Positions 1-8,864 of a DNA stretch of 64,000 nucleotides are shown piece by piece; the first letter of the stretch is position 1, and every line of letters begins with the position of its first letter. The translations under genes were made by a program, and so were the position numbers. The DNA is from Thermoplasmata archaeon (lineage in GTDB: Archaea > Thermoplasmatota > DTKX01 > JAHFTX01), in the NCBI GenBank assembly GCA_023265395.1, contig JAHFTX010000013.1, positions 1 to 64,000 on the forward strand. Direction: 5' to 3'. A model generated the notes under the pieces. That model was given only the letters and a program-made list of their open reading frames with translations, had not been told where the DNA came from and did no database searches.

Positions 1-1
1 G

Positions 2-256
2 TCGGTCTTCTCTTTCGGTGAGATGGATTACGCAGGAATCGACCGCTACTCCAAGGGCTTGCTCTATCGCAACCTCGACCTCTACGAGATCCCTCGGCGA
101 CGGTGCCGGGTCGACGGCCATGAGTACCTGGGGCTCACCCTTGGCGTGGGGATCGACAGCGATCCACCGTTGCGACTCGTGCCTCGCCATCCTGAGCCAC
201 CCCACTTCTCCGTCGGCGACACCGTGACCTTGTCCCTTCCCCAGGGTCACGACTGA
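2..256 (+). CDS. C-terminal end of an unidentified protein (5' truncated)
   Basis: An open frame enters from the left edge and ends with TGA at 254-256. About 84 residues are visible, with a soluble, mixed composition. I recognise no family motif and assign no function. Its last 10 bases overlap the convergent end of the lipoate ligase gene, which is typical of tight packing here. Because lipoylation genes lie beside it, a link to lipoyl or glycine metabolism is conceivable, but nothing in the visible residues supports that. Confidence 0.55.
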   Translation, partial: SVFSFGEMDYAGIDRYSKGLLYRNLDLYEIPRRRCRVDGHEYLGLTLGVGIDSDPPLRLVPRHPEPPHFSVGDTVTLSLPQGHD

Positions 257-1137
257 TCCCCCATCCGCGTCGTGTCATCCCTGCCAACGGGCGGGCGCTC
301 CTCCCACAGTCGCTCCGGGGCGGCGGGGTCATCCTGGCACAGATACAGCCCCTCCCGGACCTTGACGCGACGCCCGGTCCCTCGACGGGAGTCGGGTCGC
401 AGCAGCCAGGCGGCATCGGTGTACTCAGGTGCGAAACCTTCGAGCCGTTGCTGGAGCTCCCGCGTCCACACTCGCGGCTCCAGCGGGCCCAGCCGTTGGT
501 CAAAGGCCTGGCTCAACCGCTCCTCGACCATCCGCAGACTGGGCGGTCTGGGGCAGAGCTCGTCCAACGTCACGATCTGTTGGCGGAGGAGCTCGGCGAA
601 ACGACGTCGGAACTCCTCTGAGGGGCACCGCAGGACGTGGGCCATCAGCGAGCGGTCGAAATCGAGCAGCACGTTGCCGATGACGACGCGGCAATCGCCA
701 ACTTCTCCGCCGGCATTGCCACTGATCTTGCGCTCCCCTACCAGCAGGTCACAGATGGGGGCGAACCGGGCATCGACACCGAAGCTCCGGAGTGCGTCGC
801 AGACCGGCTGGAGCACAACCTCGTAGAGGAGGTCGTGACGACGAGGCAGGCCCTCCCTATGGCGGTCGACGATCACCTGGTAGAAGGCCTGCGCAGGCTC
901 GAGCAGAACTGCGCCGCCACCGGGCTCACGACGGAACAGCCCGATCCCGTTGGCGGTGCAATAGTCGATCTCGACCTCTGCCGCCAGGTCCTGGTGGTAT
1001 CCGACACAAACGTAGCGCTCCTTGCTGCTGCATGTCACCACCGCCTCGAGGTGCTCCCGCGCCAAGGTGTGGTATACCAGTTGCGTCTCGAGCCAAGGCA
1101 GGGGGCCGAGGCGCAAGAGCGCCAGCGGCTCGGTCAT
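247..1137 (-). CDS. lplA: Lipoate-protein ligase A family protein
   Basis: 296 residues, a normal length for an LplA-type biotin/lipoate ligase domain with a small C-terminal extension. The lipoate-binding loop is visible as FRREPGGGAV (family form RR-x-x-GGG-A) and the catalytic lysine motif as KISGNAGGE. Members activate lipoate with ATP and attach it to a lysine on carrier proteins. The gene follows gcvH on the same strand after 38 bases, so GcvH is the obvious substrate. What I infer is the substrate choice; the family assignment is seen in the sequence. Octanoyl transfer instead of lipoate ligation cannot be excluded. Confidence 0.85.
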   Translation of the reverse strand: MTEPLALLRLGPLPWLETQLVYHTLAREHLEAVVTCSSKERYVCVGYHQDLAAEVEIDYCTANGIGLFRREPGGGAVLLEPAQAFYQVIVDRHREGLPRRHDLLYEVVLQPVCDALRSFGVDARFAPICDLLVGERKISGNAGGEVGDCRVVIGNVLLDFDRSLMAHVLRCPSEEFRRRFAELLRQQIVTLDELCPRPPSLRMVEERLSQAFDQRLGPLEPRVWTRELQQRLEGFAPEYTDAAWLLRPDSRRGTGRRVKVREGLYLCQDDPAAPERLWEERPPVGRDDTTRMGDQS

Positions 1138-1175
1138 GGAGGTGCCGGTGCCTCTGCCGGCGGTTGGTGGTCGTT

Positions 1176-1598
1176 CTACTTCTGGTGCTTGGCGCGCTCG
1201 GCCTTGAACCAGGCGGCGAAGTCGGGCGTGCCCACCCGCATGAGCGCCGCGAGCTCGCCCTCGTTGCCCAGCTTGACCTTGATCAACCAGCCGGCACCGT
1301 AGGGTTCACTGTTGATGCTGCCAGGCTCGCCGTCGAGGTCTTCGTTGACCGTGGCGATCTCGCCACTGACGGGCGAGTAGAGCTTCCCGGTCCATTTCCC
1401 GGTGGACATGGTCCCGAAGGGCTTGTGCTGCTCGACCTCGTCGTCCTCCTCGAGGGTCTGGACGCGCTTGACCGTGCCTGCCATCTTCTGGGCGTAGTCG
1501 GTCACGCCGATGACGATGATGGTCCCCTCTTTGCGGGCCCAGGTGTGCTCCTTGTGGAAGTACAGGTCGTCGGGGAAGTTGTAGCCCTCGATGTTCAT
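1176..1598 (-). CDS. gcvH: Glycine cleavage system H-like lipoyl carrier protein
   Basis: 140 residues from ATG at 1598. A GTG three codons upstream (1607) is open, but GAGGGTGA lies five bases before the ATG, so I prefer the ATG. The fold signature of GcvH is visible: HTWARKEG, VGVTDYAQ and the lipoyl hairpin STGKWTGKLYSPVSGE, where Lys68 is the predicted lipoylated residue. The protein carries the aminomethyl group between the P and T proteins of the glycine cleavage complex. No gcvT or gcvP lies in this window. lplA follows in the same transcription unit, giving carrier plus modifying enzyme. Confidence 0.9.
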   Translation of the reverse strand: MNIEGYNFPDDLYFHKEHTWARKEGTIIVIGVTDYAQKMAGTVKRVQTLEEDDEVEQHKPFGTMSTGKWTGKLYSPVSGEIATVNEDLDGEPGSINSEPYGAGWLIKVKLGNEGELAALMRVGTPDFAAWFKAERAKHQK

Positions 1599-1647
1599 CG
1601 CCGTCACCCTCGCTCGGTCGCGATGGGGCTGGCAGGGGCCTGTACCC

Positions 1648-1655
1648 CTTAAAAG
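1648..1655 (-). promoter_or_regulatory. TATA box for gcvH-lplA
   Basis: CTTTTAAG on the minus strand, about 50 bases upstream of the gcvH ATG, places transcription start near 1625 and gives a leader of about 26 bases. The T-rich part also directly follows the terminator hairpin of the gene upstream, so one sequence may serve both roles. Confidence 0.55.
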
Positions 1656-1664
1656 AATGGGGGT

Positions 1665-1704
1665 CGGCCCCGTCAGGGTGCCGCAGCACTTCCTGACGGG
1701 GCCG
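1665..1704 (-). terminator. Perfect inverted repeat downstream of the secreted-protein gene
   Basis: CGGCCCCGTCAGG (1665-1677) pairs exactly with CCTGACGGGGCCG (1692-1704), and the loop contains a further GTGC/GCAC pairing. It lies 28 bases after the stop of the large secreted-protein gene and is followed on the minus strand by a short T-rich run. It probably ends that transcript. Confidence 0.65.
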
Positions 1705-1731
1705 TTCTGTTGCGTGCGCTGCCTCGGAGGC

Positions 1732-4700
1732 CTAGGTGCTGCCGCCCTTGCCCTTGGCCTCCGACTCGAGGCGCTTGAGTTCCTTGACGTGGCTTCCCGA
1801 GACGCGGCTGACGATGGTCGAGCCCACCGCGATCGCCAGCGTCAGGACGACGACGACGACCAACAGCAGGATTCCCGGCTCCATGCCCAGGAGCAGCTGG
1901 GTCTGCTCCGTCGCCTCGTCATGGTGGACGGTCGGGGGCGTCGCCGCCCCGACGGTGAAGCTGACAGGGTCGGCGGTCACGATGTGGCCGTGGCCATCAT
2001 TGACCGACAGCTCGACGACGTGTTGCCCTTCGGGGATGGTCGTGCTCATCGAGTGGCTGACACCGAAGCGTATCCCATCGATGGACCACGTGAAGGTCAG
2101 CTGGTCGCCCTTGTCAGCGTCTGTGGCCTCCGCCTCGAACTTGATCAGGTCGCCTTCCTTGAAGGTCCCCGTCGCTTCTGGCGAGGCGATGCGCACGCCC
2201 GTGGGACCGGTGTTCTCCTTGAGCACGGTCACCAGGAAGCGGACCGTCGCTGAGGCTCCCTCGCTGTCGACGACGGTGACCGCGACCTCGAATGTCGCGA
2301 AGGCGAGGTCTCCGACCTTGGTCTGCCAGGTGATCGTGCCGTCGGGTCCGATGGTCATCGGCGGTGTCGCATCGCCAACGGGGAGGCTGGGGAAGGAAAT
2401 CCCGAAGGTCAGGGTCTCGTCGAGTCCGTTGACGAGGTCCTGGTCCGTTGCGACCACCTGGAAGGAGAAGGGGTCCCCCTCCGAGACGGTCTGCGCAGGT
2501 ACCGGCAGGAGCTGCGGCGCATTGTTCTGGTTACGCACCTCCAAGGAGAAGCTCGTCGTGGCGGTCCCATCATTGCCGTCGTTGGCCGAGACGGTCAGGG
2601 CGTAGCTCCCCAGGTCGCTGATGTCGGCATCGAGGTCGAGGCGGCCGGTGTTGGTGTCGATCACCAGGTGGCTGTTGGGGGGGATGACCGACATCTCCCA
2701 GGTATGGAGGTCCTTGTCGGGGTCGACCACGCCCAGCTGCAGGGACCACGGTTGCCCCACGACCGCCTCTTGGGCGGGAACGGGGACGATGGTCGGATCA
2801 TCGTTGACGTTCTGCACTTGGACGGTGAAGGTGTTGGAGCTGGTCTTGAGCCCATCACCATCCTTGGCTTGGACGACGAATCGGCGCGAACCGACCCAGT
2901 CCTTGGAGGGGGTGGTAAACGACAGGAAGTGCCCGTCCACGACAGTGGCGGTGATCTTCGCGGGTTCCTCCTGGAACGAGAGCACGAAGCCGAGGTCACC
3001 GTCGTCGCGGTCGTCGGTGAAGAACTTCTCGAGGTCCACCGCCTTGTCAGAGGAGGTGTCCTCCTGCAAGGTGACGTCGGGGACGGGGTTGAGGAGCACA
3101 GGAGGCAGCCCATACCCGATGTCGAAGGAGGCGACCCGGACGACCCCAGCGCTGGCGCTCGTGATGTTGAGGAAGATCTTCGTCCCACCTGCCCCGTAGT
3201 GGGGCAGGAGTCCGTTGAGCTCTTCCACCAGGGTGTCGCCCTCGATGGTGAGCGTCCCAAGGTCGCTGAAGAATATCCCTTCGAAGGTCCAGCTGGTGGT
3301 CTGGTCGGAACCAAAGTCGACCACCACATCGGTGGGGAACATTGCGATGTGGGTGTAGAGATTCATGTCATTGAGCACGGGGGTGGCGAGTTGGTTGGAG
3401 GAGATCAGCTCCACCTTGAACTGCAACCCGGTCATGGTCAGGTGTTCTGGACCGGTGAACAGCATCGGATAGGTCTCGCCACTGGTGACCTCGATCCATT
3501 CGTCGCCCCCATCGCGGGTGAGGAAGACCTTGACCTCCGATCCGGTTGCGCCCGAGACGTTGAACATGGGCGTGACCTCGGTGATCGGCCACACCTGCTG
3601 ATGCGTCACCGAGAGGTATTCCTCGCTGGGCGAGAGGAGCCGCTGGATCGTGATCCAGACGTCATCGAAGATGATGGGTGTCTGGGTCGTCGTGGCGCTG
3701 AAGTGTGCCCGCCATCGCAGCTGGCTGCCGACGCCTGTGACGATGAGGGAGGTGTTGTTGGCCGCTGGCTCCCAGGTCCCGCCGCCGTTGACACTCACGT
3801 CATAGGACAGCGCCGTTCCTGAGGGAATGAGGCTGCGCGCAGCGAAGGTGACGTTGTAGGTGCTGTAGCCGGGTTGCCAGCCGCTGATGAAGGTCGCGGG
3901 GTCGATGACCTTCGAGGTGTAGGTGGTCGAGGCCTTGAAGTGGTCGACGTCGAGGTTGTAGTAGAAACGCACCTGTGGGTTGTACCAGGTGTAGGAACAC
4001 TGGACCTTGACCGAGACTGCGGTGATGCGCCCGGCGGCATAGACCTTGTCGAGGGCCTGGTAGTTGCTCGGGGCCCAACCGATGTTGAGGCTGTCAAACT
4101 CGGTGATCCATGTCGGCGGGTCTGCCGTGGTATCGAAGACCTTGATGGTCGCTTGGGCGTAGACCCAGGATTGGCCGCAGTTGCCCGTGACGTCGATGTC
4201 GACGTGGCGGATCGACCGGCCGTCATAGAAGAATGTCTGTGATTGGCTGGCGGCGTAGGGGGTCCATGCCGAGACTGGCGAGTGGGCAGCCGCGCCGGTG
4301 TCCCGGCCTGCGGCGATGCGGGTGTCGAAGGTCTGGTCGTCCAGCAGGAAGTTGGCATCGGTGGAGGCGTTGTCGGTGTAGTCCCAGGTGTTGAGCTCGT
4401 CGTTGAACGTCCCCCAGTAGCGGTGCAGCCGCAGGTACGCCTTGGTGGCGTCGACCTCGGTTGCGTCATAGTCCGCCCCGACCTGGTCGAAACGCTCCTT
4501 CTTGGGCTCGTTGCGATACTCGATAGGGACCGATTGGGAGGCGACCTGACTCTGGAGCACCACCTTGGCGGTCTGGACCTGAGCGAGGCTGGGCAACGAG
4601 ATGGATGCCGAACCGTCGGTGCCGCCAAGGACCCCAAAGGAGAAGTCCTTGCTCGTCGAAAGATCATCGAACGCGGTGACGGTGTTGGCCGATTCGGTCT

Positions 4701-4803
4701 CCTCGGCAACGACGGGGGAGAGTGCCATGAAGCTCGTGCCCAGCATCAGCAGGGTCAACAGGATCGACAAGATCGGCGATGTTGGGTTCGAGCGGCGCTG
4801 CAT
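1732..4803 (-). CDS. Large secreted, membrane-anchored protein with cadherin/Ig-like repeats
   Basis: 1023 residues from ATG at 4803, chosen because GGAGG lies eight bases upstream and the next residues form a signal peptide (basic MQRR, then a hydrophobic stretch to about residue 32). The middle lacks recognised catalysis. From about residue 560 there are at least three repeats of the putative-Ig/cadherin type, marked by NDDP and NNAP junctions and recurrent DGD/NDG turns, then a PKD-like segment. Residues about 972-993 form one membrane span followed by a short basic tail, so most of the protein faces outside. Role in adhesion, cell surface structure or polymer binding is inference. Confidence 0.8.
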   Translation of the reverse strand: MQRRSNPTSPILSILLTLLMLGTSFMALSPVVAEETESANTVTAFDDLSTSKDFSFGVLGGTDGSASISLPSLAQVQTAKVVLQSQVASQSVPIEYRNEPKKERFDQVGADYDATEVDATKAYLRLHRYWGTFNDELNTWDYTDNASTDANFLLDDQTFDTRIAAGRDTGAAAHSPVSAWTPYAASQSQTFFYDGRSIRHVDIDVTGNCGQSWVYAQATIKVFDTTADPPTWITEFDSLNIGWAPSNYQALDKVYAAGRITAVSVKVQCSYTWYNPQVRFYYNLDVDHFKASTTYTSKVIDPATFISGWQPGYSTYNVTFAARSLIPSGTALSYDVSVNGGGTWEPAANNTSLIVTGVGSQLRWRAHFSATTTQTPIIFDDVWITIQRLLSPSEEYLSVTHQQVWPITEVTPMFNVSGATGSEVKVFLTRDGGDEWIEVTSGETYPMLFTGPEHLTMTGLQFKVELISSNQLATPVLNDMNLYTHIAMFPTDVVVDFGSDQTTSWTFEGIFFSDLGTLTIEGDTLVEELNGLLPHYGAGGTKIFLNITSASAGVVRVASFDIGYGLPPVLLNPVPDVTLQEDTSSDKAVDLEKFFTDDRDDGDLGFVLSFQEEPAKITATVVDGHFLSFTTPSKDWVGSRRFVVQAKDGDGLKTSSNTFTVQVQNVNDDPTIVPVPAQEAVVGQPWSLQLGVVDPDKDLHTWEMSVIPPNSHLVIDTNTGRLDLDADISDLGSYALTVSANDGNDGTATTSFSLEVRNQNNAPQLLPVPAQTVSEGDPFSFQVVATDQDLVNGLDETLTFGISFPSLPVGDATPPMTIGPDGTITWQTKVGDLAFATFEVAVTVVDSEGASATVRFLVTVLKENTGPTGVRIASPEATGTFKEGDLIKFEAEATDADKGDQLTFTWSIDGIRFGVSHSMSTTIPEGQHVVELSVNDGHGHIVTADPVSFTVGAATPPTVHHDEATEQTQLLLGMEPGILLLVVVVVLTLAIAVGSTIVSRVSGSHVKELKRLESEAKGKGGST

Positions 4804-4873
4804 GGGGCGTGCCTCCTTGGGTCCGGACTGGGCCGATAGCCCAATCCAGTGGGTCCATTCAACTCGATGGCCG

Positions 4874-4881
4874 TTTATATA
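4874..4881 (-). promoter_or_regulatory. TATA box for the secreted-protein gene
   Basis: TATATAAA on the minus strand, about 70 bases before the chosen ATG. It predicts a start near 4849 and a leader of about 45 bases that contains the GGAGG ribosome site. Confidence 0.65.
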
Positions 4882-5007
4882 GCCACTTGTGCCAGCCTCG
4901 AAAGCCAACCCCCACTGGTCCATGGCTGCAAGCACTGTCCACTAGGTCAAGCGTTATCCCCTGCTCCTGCATTGGCACGTCCCCCGTTGTCCAGGGGTGC
5001 ACCGACG

Positions 5008-6261
5008 ATGCTGCGACCCTACCTGTCGATGTTCGAGAACGAGGTTGCGGCCGTCGACCCCGCACCCGACCTCAAGTTCGGGATTGGCTCGCTGCTGCGC
5101 GCCAACCCCCGGCAAGCCTATCTCTTCCCCGACCTGGGGGGCAACCCCGCCGTGGGCAATCTTTGGGGGACCCGGGAGCGGATAGCCACCGCCCTGGGGA
5201 CGGACCGAGAAGGACTTGGCGCTCGTCTCAGCGAGGCCATTGCCTCACCCCTTGATGTCGAATTGGCCCCGAACAACCCTTTCAGGCCCCTGCGAAGCGG
5301 CTTGACCACGCTGCCAGTTCCCACCTATTACCGGGGGGACAGCGGGCCCTACCTGACCCCCTGCATCGTCATCGCCGAATACGATGGCATACGCAACCTC
5401 TCGTTCCATCGCATGCGCATCCTCGACGATACACACGTCGTTGCGCGTATCGTCCCCCGGCATCTGTTCGCCCTGCACCGGCGGGCCCAGAAACGCGGCG
5501 AGCAGGTCAAGGTCGCGGTGGTGATGACCTTCTCGCCCGACGTCCTCTTTGGCGGCGCGCTCTCGGTGGGGTTGGGCGAGGACGAGTTGCGGGTTGCCTC
5601 GCGTCTGCGCCAGCGGTCCGTGGGTGAACCCGTGCGGACCGTCACCCTCGACAACGGCATCGCCGTGCCAGACTGTGCCGAGTTCGTCTGGACGGGGACC
5701 TTGACCGACCAGACGCACGAGGAAGGTCCATTCGTCGACATCACTGGCACCTACGACCTGGTGCGCACCGAGCCGGTCATCCATCTGCCCAAGGCCTATG
5801 CGCGGCCCTCGCCGACCTGGTACACCATGCTCTCGGGCGGCTACGAGCACTACTACCTGATGGGGCTGCCCCGCGAGCCAGTGATCGCTGCTGCCGTCGG
5901 CCGGTCGGTCCCCGAGGTGCATGGGGTCCGCTTGACTGAGGGGGGATGCTGCTGGCTCCACGGGATCGTGAGCATCACCAAGCAGTCCGAGGGAGACGCC
6001 AAGAATGCGATCATGGCGGCCTTTGGCGCACACACTTCCATGAAACACGTCGTCATCGTCGATTCCGACGTCGACATCTACGACGATCGCGCGGTCGAGT
6101 GGGCGATTGCTACCCGGGTGCAGGCGGACCGCGACCTGTTGGTGATCACCGGGGCTCGTGGTTCGTCGTTGGACCCCTCCTCCCACGGCACGACCTCCAA
6201 GCTGGGCATCGACGCCACGATGCCCCTCAAGGGACGTGAGCCTTACCTGCGCGGTCAGTAA
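5008..6261 (+). CDS. UbiD-family decarboxylase (candidate anhydromevalonate phosphate decarboxylase)
   Basis: 417 residues from ATG at 5008; the open frame runs further upstream, but that part is not protein-like and AGGGGTG precedes this ATG. The family signature is seen as AEFVWTG (about 225-231), EEGPFVDITG (about 238-247) and the late TEGGCCW segment. UbiD enzymes decarboxylate with prenylated FMN. Archaea use a UbiD homologue for trans-anhydromevalonate 5-phosphate in isoprenoid synthesis, others use it for quinones. Nothing nearby decides between these. No ubiX partner is in the window. The usual second acidic residue of the AE-h-V-h-EG block is Thr here, which deserves checking. Confidence 0.8.
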   Translation: MLRPYLSMFENEVAAVDPAPDLKFGIGSLLRANPRQAYLFPDLGGNPAVGNLWGTRERIATALGTDREGLGARLSEAIASPLDVELAPNNPFRPLRSGLTTLPVPTYYRGDSGPYLTPCIVIAEYDGIRNLSFHRMRILDDTHVVARIVPRHLFALHRRAQKRGEQVKVAVVMTFSPDVLFGGALSVGLGEDELRVASRLRQRSVGEPVRTVTLDNGIAVPDCAEFVWTGTLTDQTHEEGPFVDITGTYDLVRTEPVIHLPKAYARPSPTWYTMLSGGYEHYYLMGLPREPVIAAAVGRSVPEVHGVRLTEGGCCWLHGIVSITKQSEGDAKNAIMAAFGAHTSMKHVVIVDSDVDIYDDRAVEWAIATRVQADRDLLVITGARGSSLDPSSHGTTSKLGIDATMPLKGREPYLRGQ

Positions 6262-6344
6262 CCGACGCATGGGGCGTGTTACCACGGCACACTGTCGCGC
6301 GGGCAGCCGTGTCCATGGCGGCGCTGCGAAGGGGCAGAGGCGAA

Positions 6345-6351
6345 GGTTTAT
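6345..6351 (+). promoter_or_regulatory. TATA box for the two-domain KaiC-like gene
   Basis: GTTTATC inside AAGGTTTATCACC predicts transcription start near 6374. GGGGTGAGG at 6380-6388 then acts as ribosome site for an initiation codon near 6393, well before the first ATG at 6462. Confidence 0.55.
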
Positions 6352-6392
6352 CACCCCTGCCATGTTTGGTCGCACTAGCGGGGTGAGGCTGC

Positions 6393-7904
6393 CTGGCGAC
6401 CACATCGCAACTCCCACCCGAGGTCGCTGAGTTCTTCTCCAAGCCGGGCGGCCGTTCGCTCATGGTCAAGGGCCAGGCGGGGACCGGCAAGACCACCATG
6501 GCCCTGCAGGTCCTCGAGGAGCTCTCTGGTCCCGACCGCAGCTTCTACGTCTCGACGCGCGTCAGCGACGAGTCCCTCTACAACCTCTTCCCCTGGTTGC
6601 GCGAGAAGGAGATGCGCGGTCGTGTGGTCGATGCCAGCCGCGAGTTCCTGCGTGCCCTCTACGAGCGTGCGGAGAACGAGAACAAGGAGGTCAAGGCCGC
6701 CGACAAGAAGACTGCTGGCGCCAAGGCCTTCCTCCGCTCGATCAACCGCGAGAAATCGCCCACCCGGGTCGACCGCACCCACCTGACGACCCTCATGCAG
6801 GACTACGACCTGCTCGAGGTCAAGCGCCTCTACGATCGGATCGAGGAGAAGCTGCCCAACCAGTGCCTGGTGGTGGTCGACAGCATCGAAGGGATCACGA
6901 CCAAGTACAAGATTCCCCCCGAAGATCTAGTCTGCGCCTTGCAGAAGGACCTGGTCGAGAACACCAGCACCCACCTGGTGCTGGTGATGGAGTTTGCCGA
7001 TGATACCTCCGTCGACTACCTCGTCGATGGGGTGATCAACCTCACCCGTTCCTCCACGGAGGGTCGGCGGATCCGCGAGGTCCATCTCGAGAAGCTGCGT
7101 GCGACGGAGATCATGCAGCCAATCTACCTCACGACGCTGCGTGGCGGCCGGTTCAAAGTCTTCGAGCCCTTCGCCCCCGCGGTCACCACCGGCGCCTGGA
7201 AGGTGACCCCCAACCCGGCAGCACACTACTCGACCGGCACCCCTGACATCGACGCCCTACTGGGGGGAGGCTTCTCCGTGGGCAGCTACAACGTCATCGA
7301 GGTCGGCAACGACGTCTCCAACGACCAGTACTTGTCGGTGGTCCGGCCACTCTTGCTCAACTTCCTCTCCCACGGCCTGGGTGCGACTGCGGTGCTCACC
7401 GGCGGCGACCACGTCGAGGCGTTGCGCGAGGACCTGACCCGGTTCCTGCCCCCCACCACGTTCGACCGTCTCTTCTACGTCACCGATTACAGCCTCTCGC
7501 ACAGTGACAAGCCCAACGTCCTGCCGCTCAAGGACAAGAAGCCCGAGGAGGCCCTCGCCCTTTGGCAGCGTGTGATGGGCGCCATCCGCGGCAAGGAGAA
7601 CAAGCCCCTGATGGACTTCGTGGGATTCGACACCCTCGAGTACCGCTTTGGGGACATCGCGATCCAGGACCTCTTCCGCACGGTCTCCAACATCAAGGTC
7701 AGCAAGGACCTGGGCATCGGCATCCTCAAGCCCGGGCTGAAGCTCCAACAGGAGATACTCAACATGGCCGACACCTATCTGCGTGTGGTCAACATCCACC
7801 GTGCGTGCTGCATCTATGGGGTCAAGCCCCAGACGTCGTTGCACGTCGTCCACCCCGACCCCGAGCGTGGCTACCCCCACGTCAGCCTCACGCCGATCCT
7901 CTAG
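6393..7904 (+). CDS. Two-domain KaiC/RecA-like ATPase, apparent CTG start
   Basis: 503 residues if started at CTG 6393. The first ATG (6462) would begin immediately before the Walker A loop and cut off the segment LPPEVAEFFSKPGG, which recurs in the paralogue at 56 kb. A TATA box and GGGGTGAGG fit CTG 6393. Domain 1 has Walker A GQAGTGKTT (about 27-35) and Walker B CLVVVDS (about 158-164). Domain 2 (from about 280) keeps the KaiC opening TGTPDIDALLGGG but has no GKT/S loop, so it is probably non-hydrolytic. The protein is cytoplasmic and likely a signalling or scaffold ATPase; no partner can be named. Family assignment is good, function is unknown. Confidence 0.75.
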   Translation: MATTSQLPPEVAEFFSKPGGRSLMVKGQAGTGKTTMALQVLEELSGPDRSFYVSTRVSDESLYNLFPWLREKEMRGRVVDASREFLRALYERAENENKEVKAADKKTAGAKAFLRSINREKSPTRVDRTHLTTLMQDYDLLEVKRLYDRIEEKLPNQCLVVVDSIEGITTKYKIPPEDLVCALQKDLVENTSTHLVLVMEFADDTSVDYLVDGVINLTRSSTEGRRIREVHLEKLRATEIMQPIYLTTLRGGRFKVFEPFAPAVTTGAWKVTPNPAAHYSTGTPDIDALLGGGFSVGSYNVIEVGNDVSNDQYLSVVRPLLLNFLSHGLGATAVLTGGDHVEALREDLTRFLPPTTFDRLFYVTDYSLSHSDKPNVLPLKDKKPEEALALWQRVMGAIRGKENKPLMDFVGFDTLEYRFGDIAIQDLFRTVSNIKVSKDLGIGILKPGLKLQQEILNMADTYLRVVNIHRACCIYGVKPQTSLHVVHPDPERGYPHVSLTPIL

Positions 7905-7967
7905 GCGTCAGGGCTGCCTTGCAGCGGTAGCGACAGGTGTAAGAGCCGTCGTGGTGTTGGTGCGCCC

Positions 7968-8864
7968 ATGGCCGCGATGGTCGAGTGCGTCCCCAACTTC
8001 AGTGAGGGGCGTTCTCGCGCAGCGGTCGACGAGATAGTCGCGGCGATCTGCGCACAGGCGGGTGTGCGGCTCCTCGATGTCAGCCTCGACGCCGACCACA
8101 ACCGAAGCGTGGTCACCTTCGTCGGCCCGGCCGAGGCCGTCGGCGCTGCGGCCATCGCCGGTGCCGGGGCGGCGGCGAAGGTGATCGATCTTCGCACCCA
8201 CCAAGGGGAGCACCCACGCATGGGAGCGACTGACGTCATCCCCTTCATCCCCCTGGGCGGGACCACCATGGCGGAGTGCGTCTCGCTCTCGCGCCACGTT
8301 GCGGAGGAGCTCTGGGCGCGTCATCGCATCCCCTCCTACTTGTACGAGGAGAGCGCCGCCTCGCCGGGTCGCCGAAACCTCGCGACACTGCGCAAGGGAC
8401 AGTTCGAGGGGCTGTCCGAACAGGTGCCCCGCAACCCCGACCTCCGCCCTGATGTCGGTGAGGCGCGCGTGCATCCCTCGGCAGGGATCACTGCTGTCGG
8501 CGCCCGCCATCCGTTGATAGCCTTCAATGTCAACCTCGCCACGACGGATCTGGAGGTCGCCAAGGCCATCGCCAGGGAGGTCCGCGAGAGCACTGGCGGG
8601 TTCCCCGCGGTCAAGGCGATGGGGTTTGCGTTGGCCGAGCGCGGCCTGGTGCAAGTGTCGATGAACATGACCCGCTTCGAGGTCACGGGCCTGCACACGG
8701 TCTTCGATGCCATCGCGCGCAAGGCCCAGGAGCGCAACATCGCCGTCGTCGGCAGCGAGATCGTCGGCTTGGTGCCGATGGACGCCCTCGTCGATGTCGC
8801 GGCTGCTTCCCTCAAGCTCGAACGGTTCGACCGGTCCCAAGTGCTCGAGCGGAGGCTGCTCTGA
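7968..8864 (+). CDS. ftcD: Glutamate formimidoyltransferase
   Basis: 298 residues, matching the single-domain formiminotransferase half of FTCD. Seen motifs are VECVPNFSEGR at the N-terminus, DADHNRSVVTFVG and KAMGFALAERGLVQVSMN. It transfers the formimino group of formiminoglutamate to tetrahydrofolate. The start could be the ATG at 7968 or the ATG at 7977, which directly precedes the conserved VECVPNF. The stop overlaps the next start (TGATG), so translation is coupled to the cyclodeaminase. The pair plus fhs forms a folate one-carbon operon. Confidence 0.92.
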   Translation: MAAMVECVPNFSEGRSRAAVDEIVAAICAQAGVRLLDVSLDADHNRSVVTFVGPAEAVGAAAIAGAGAAAKVIDLRTHQGEHPRMGATDVIPFIPLGGTTMAECVSLSRHVAEELWARHRIPSYLYEESAASPGRRNLATLRKGQFEGLSEQVPRNPDLRPDVGEARVHPSAGITAVGARHPLIAFNVNLATTDLEVAKAIAREVRESTGGFPAVKAMGFALAERGLVQVSMNMTRFEVTGLHTVFDAIARKAQERNIAVVGSEIVGLVPMDALVDVAAASLKLERFDRSQVLERRLL

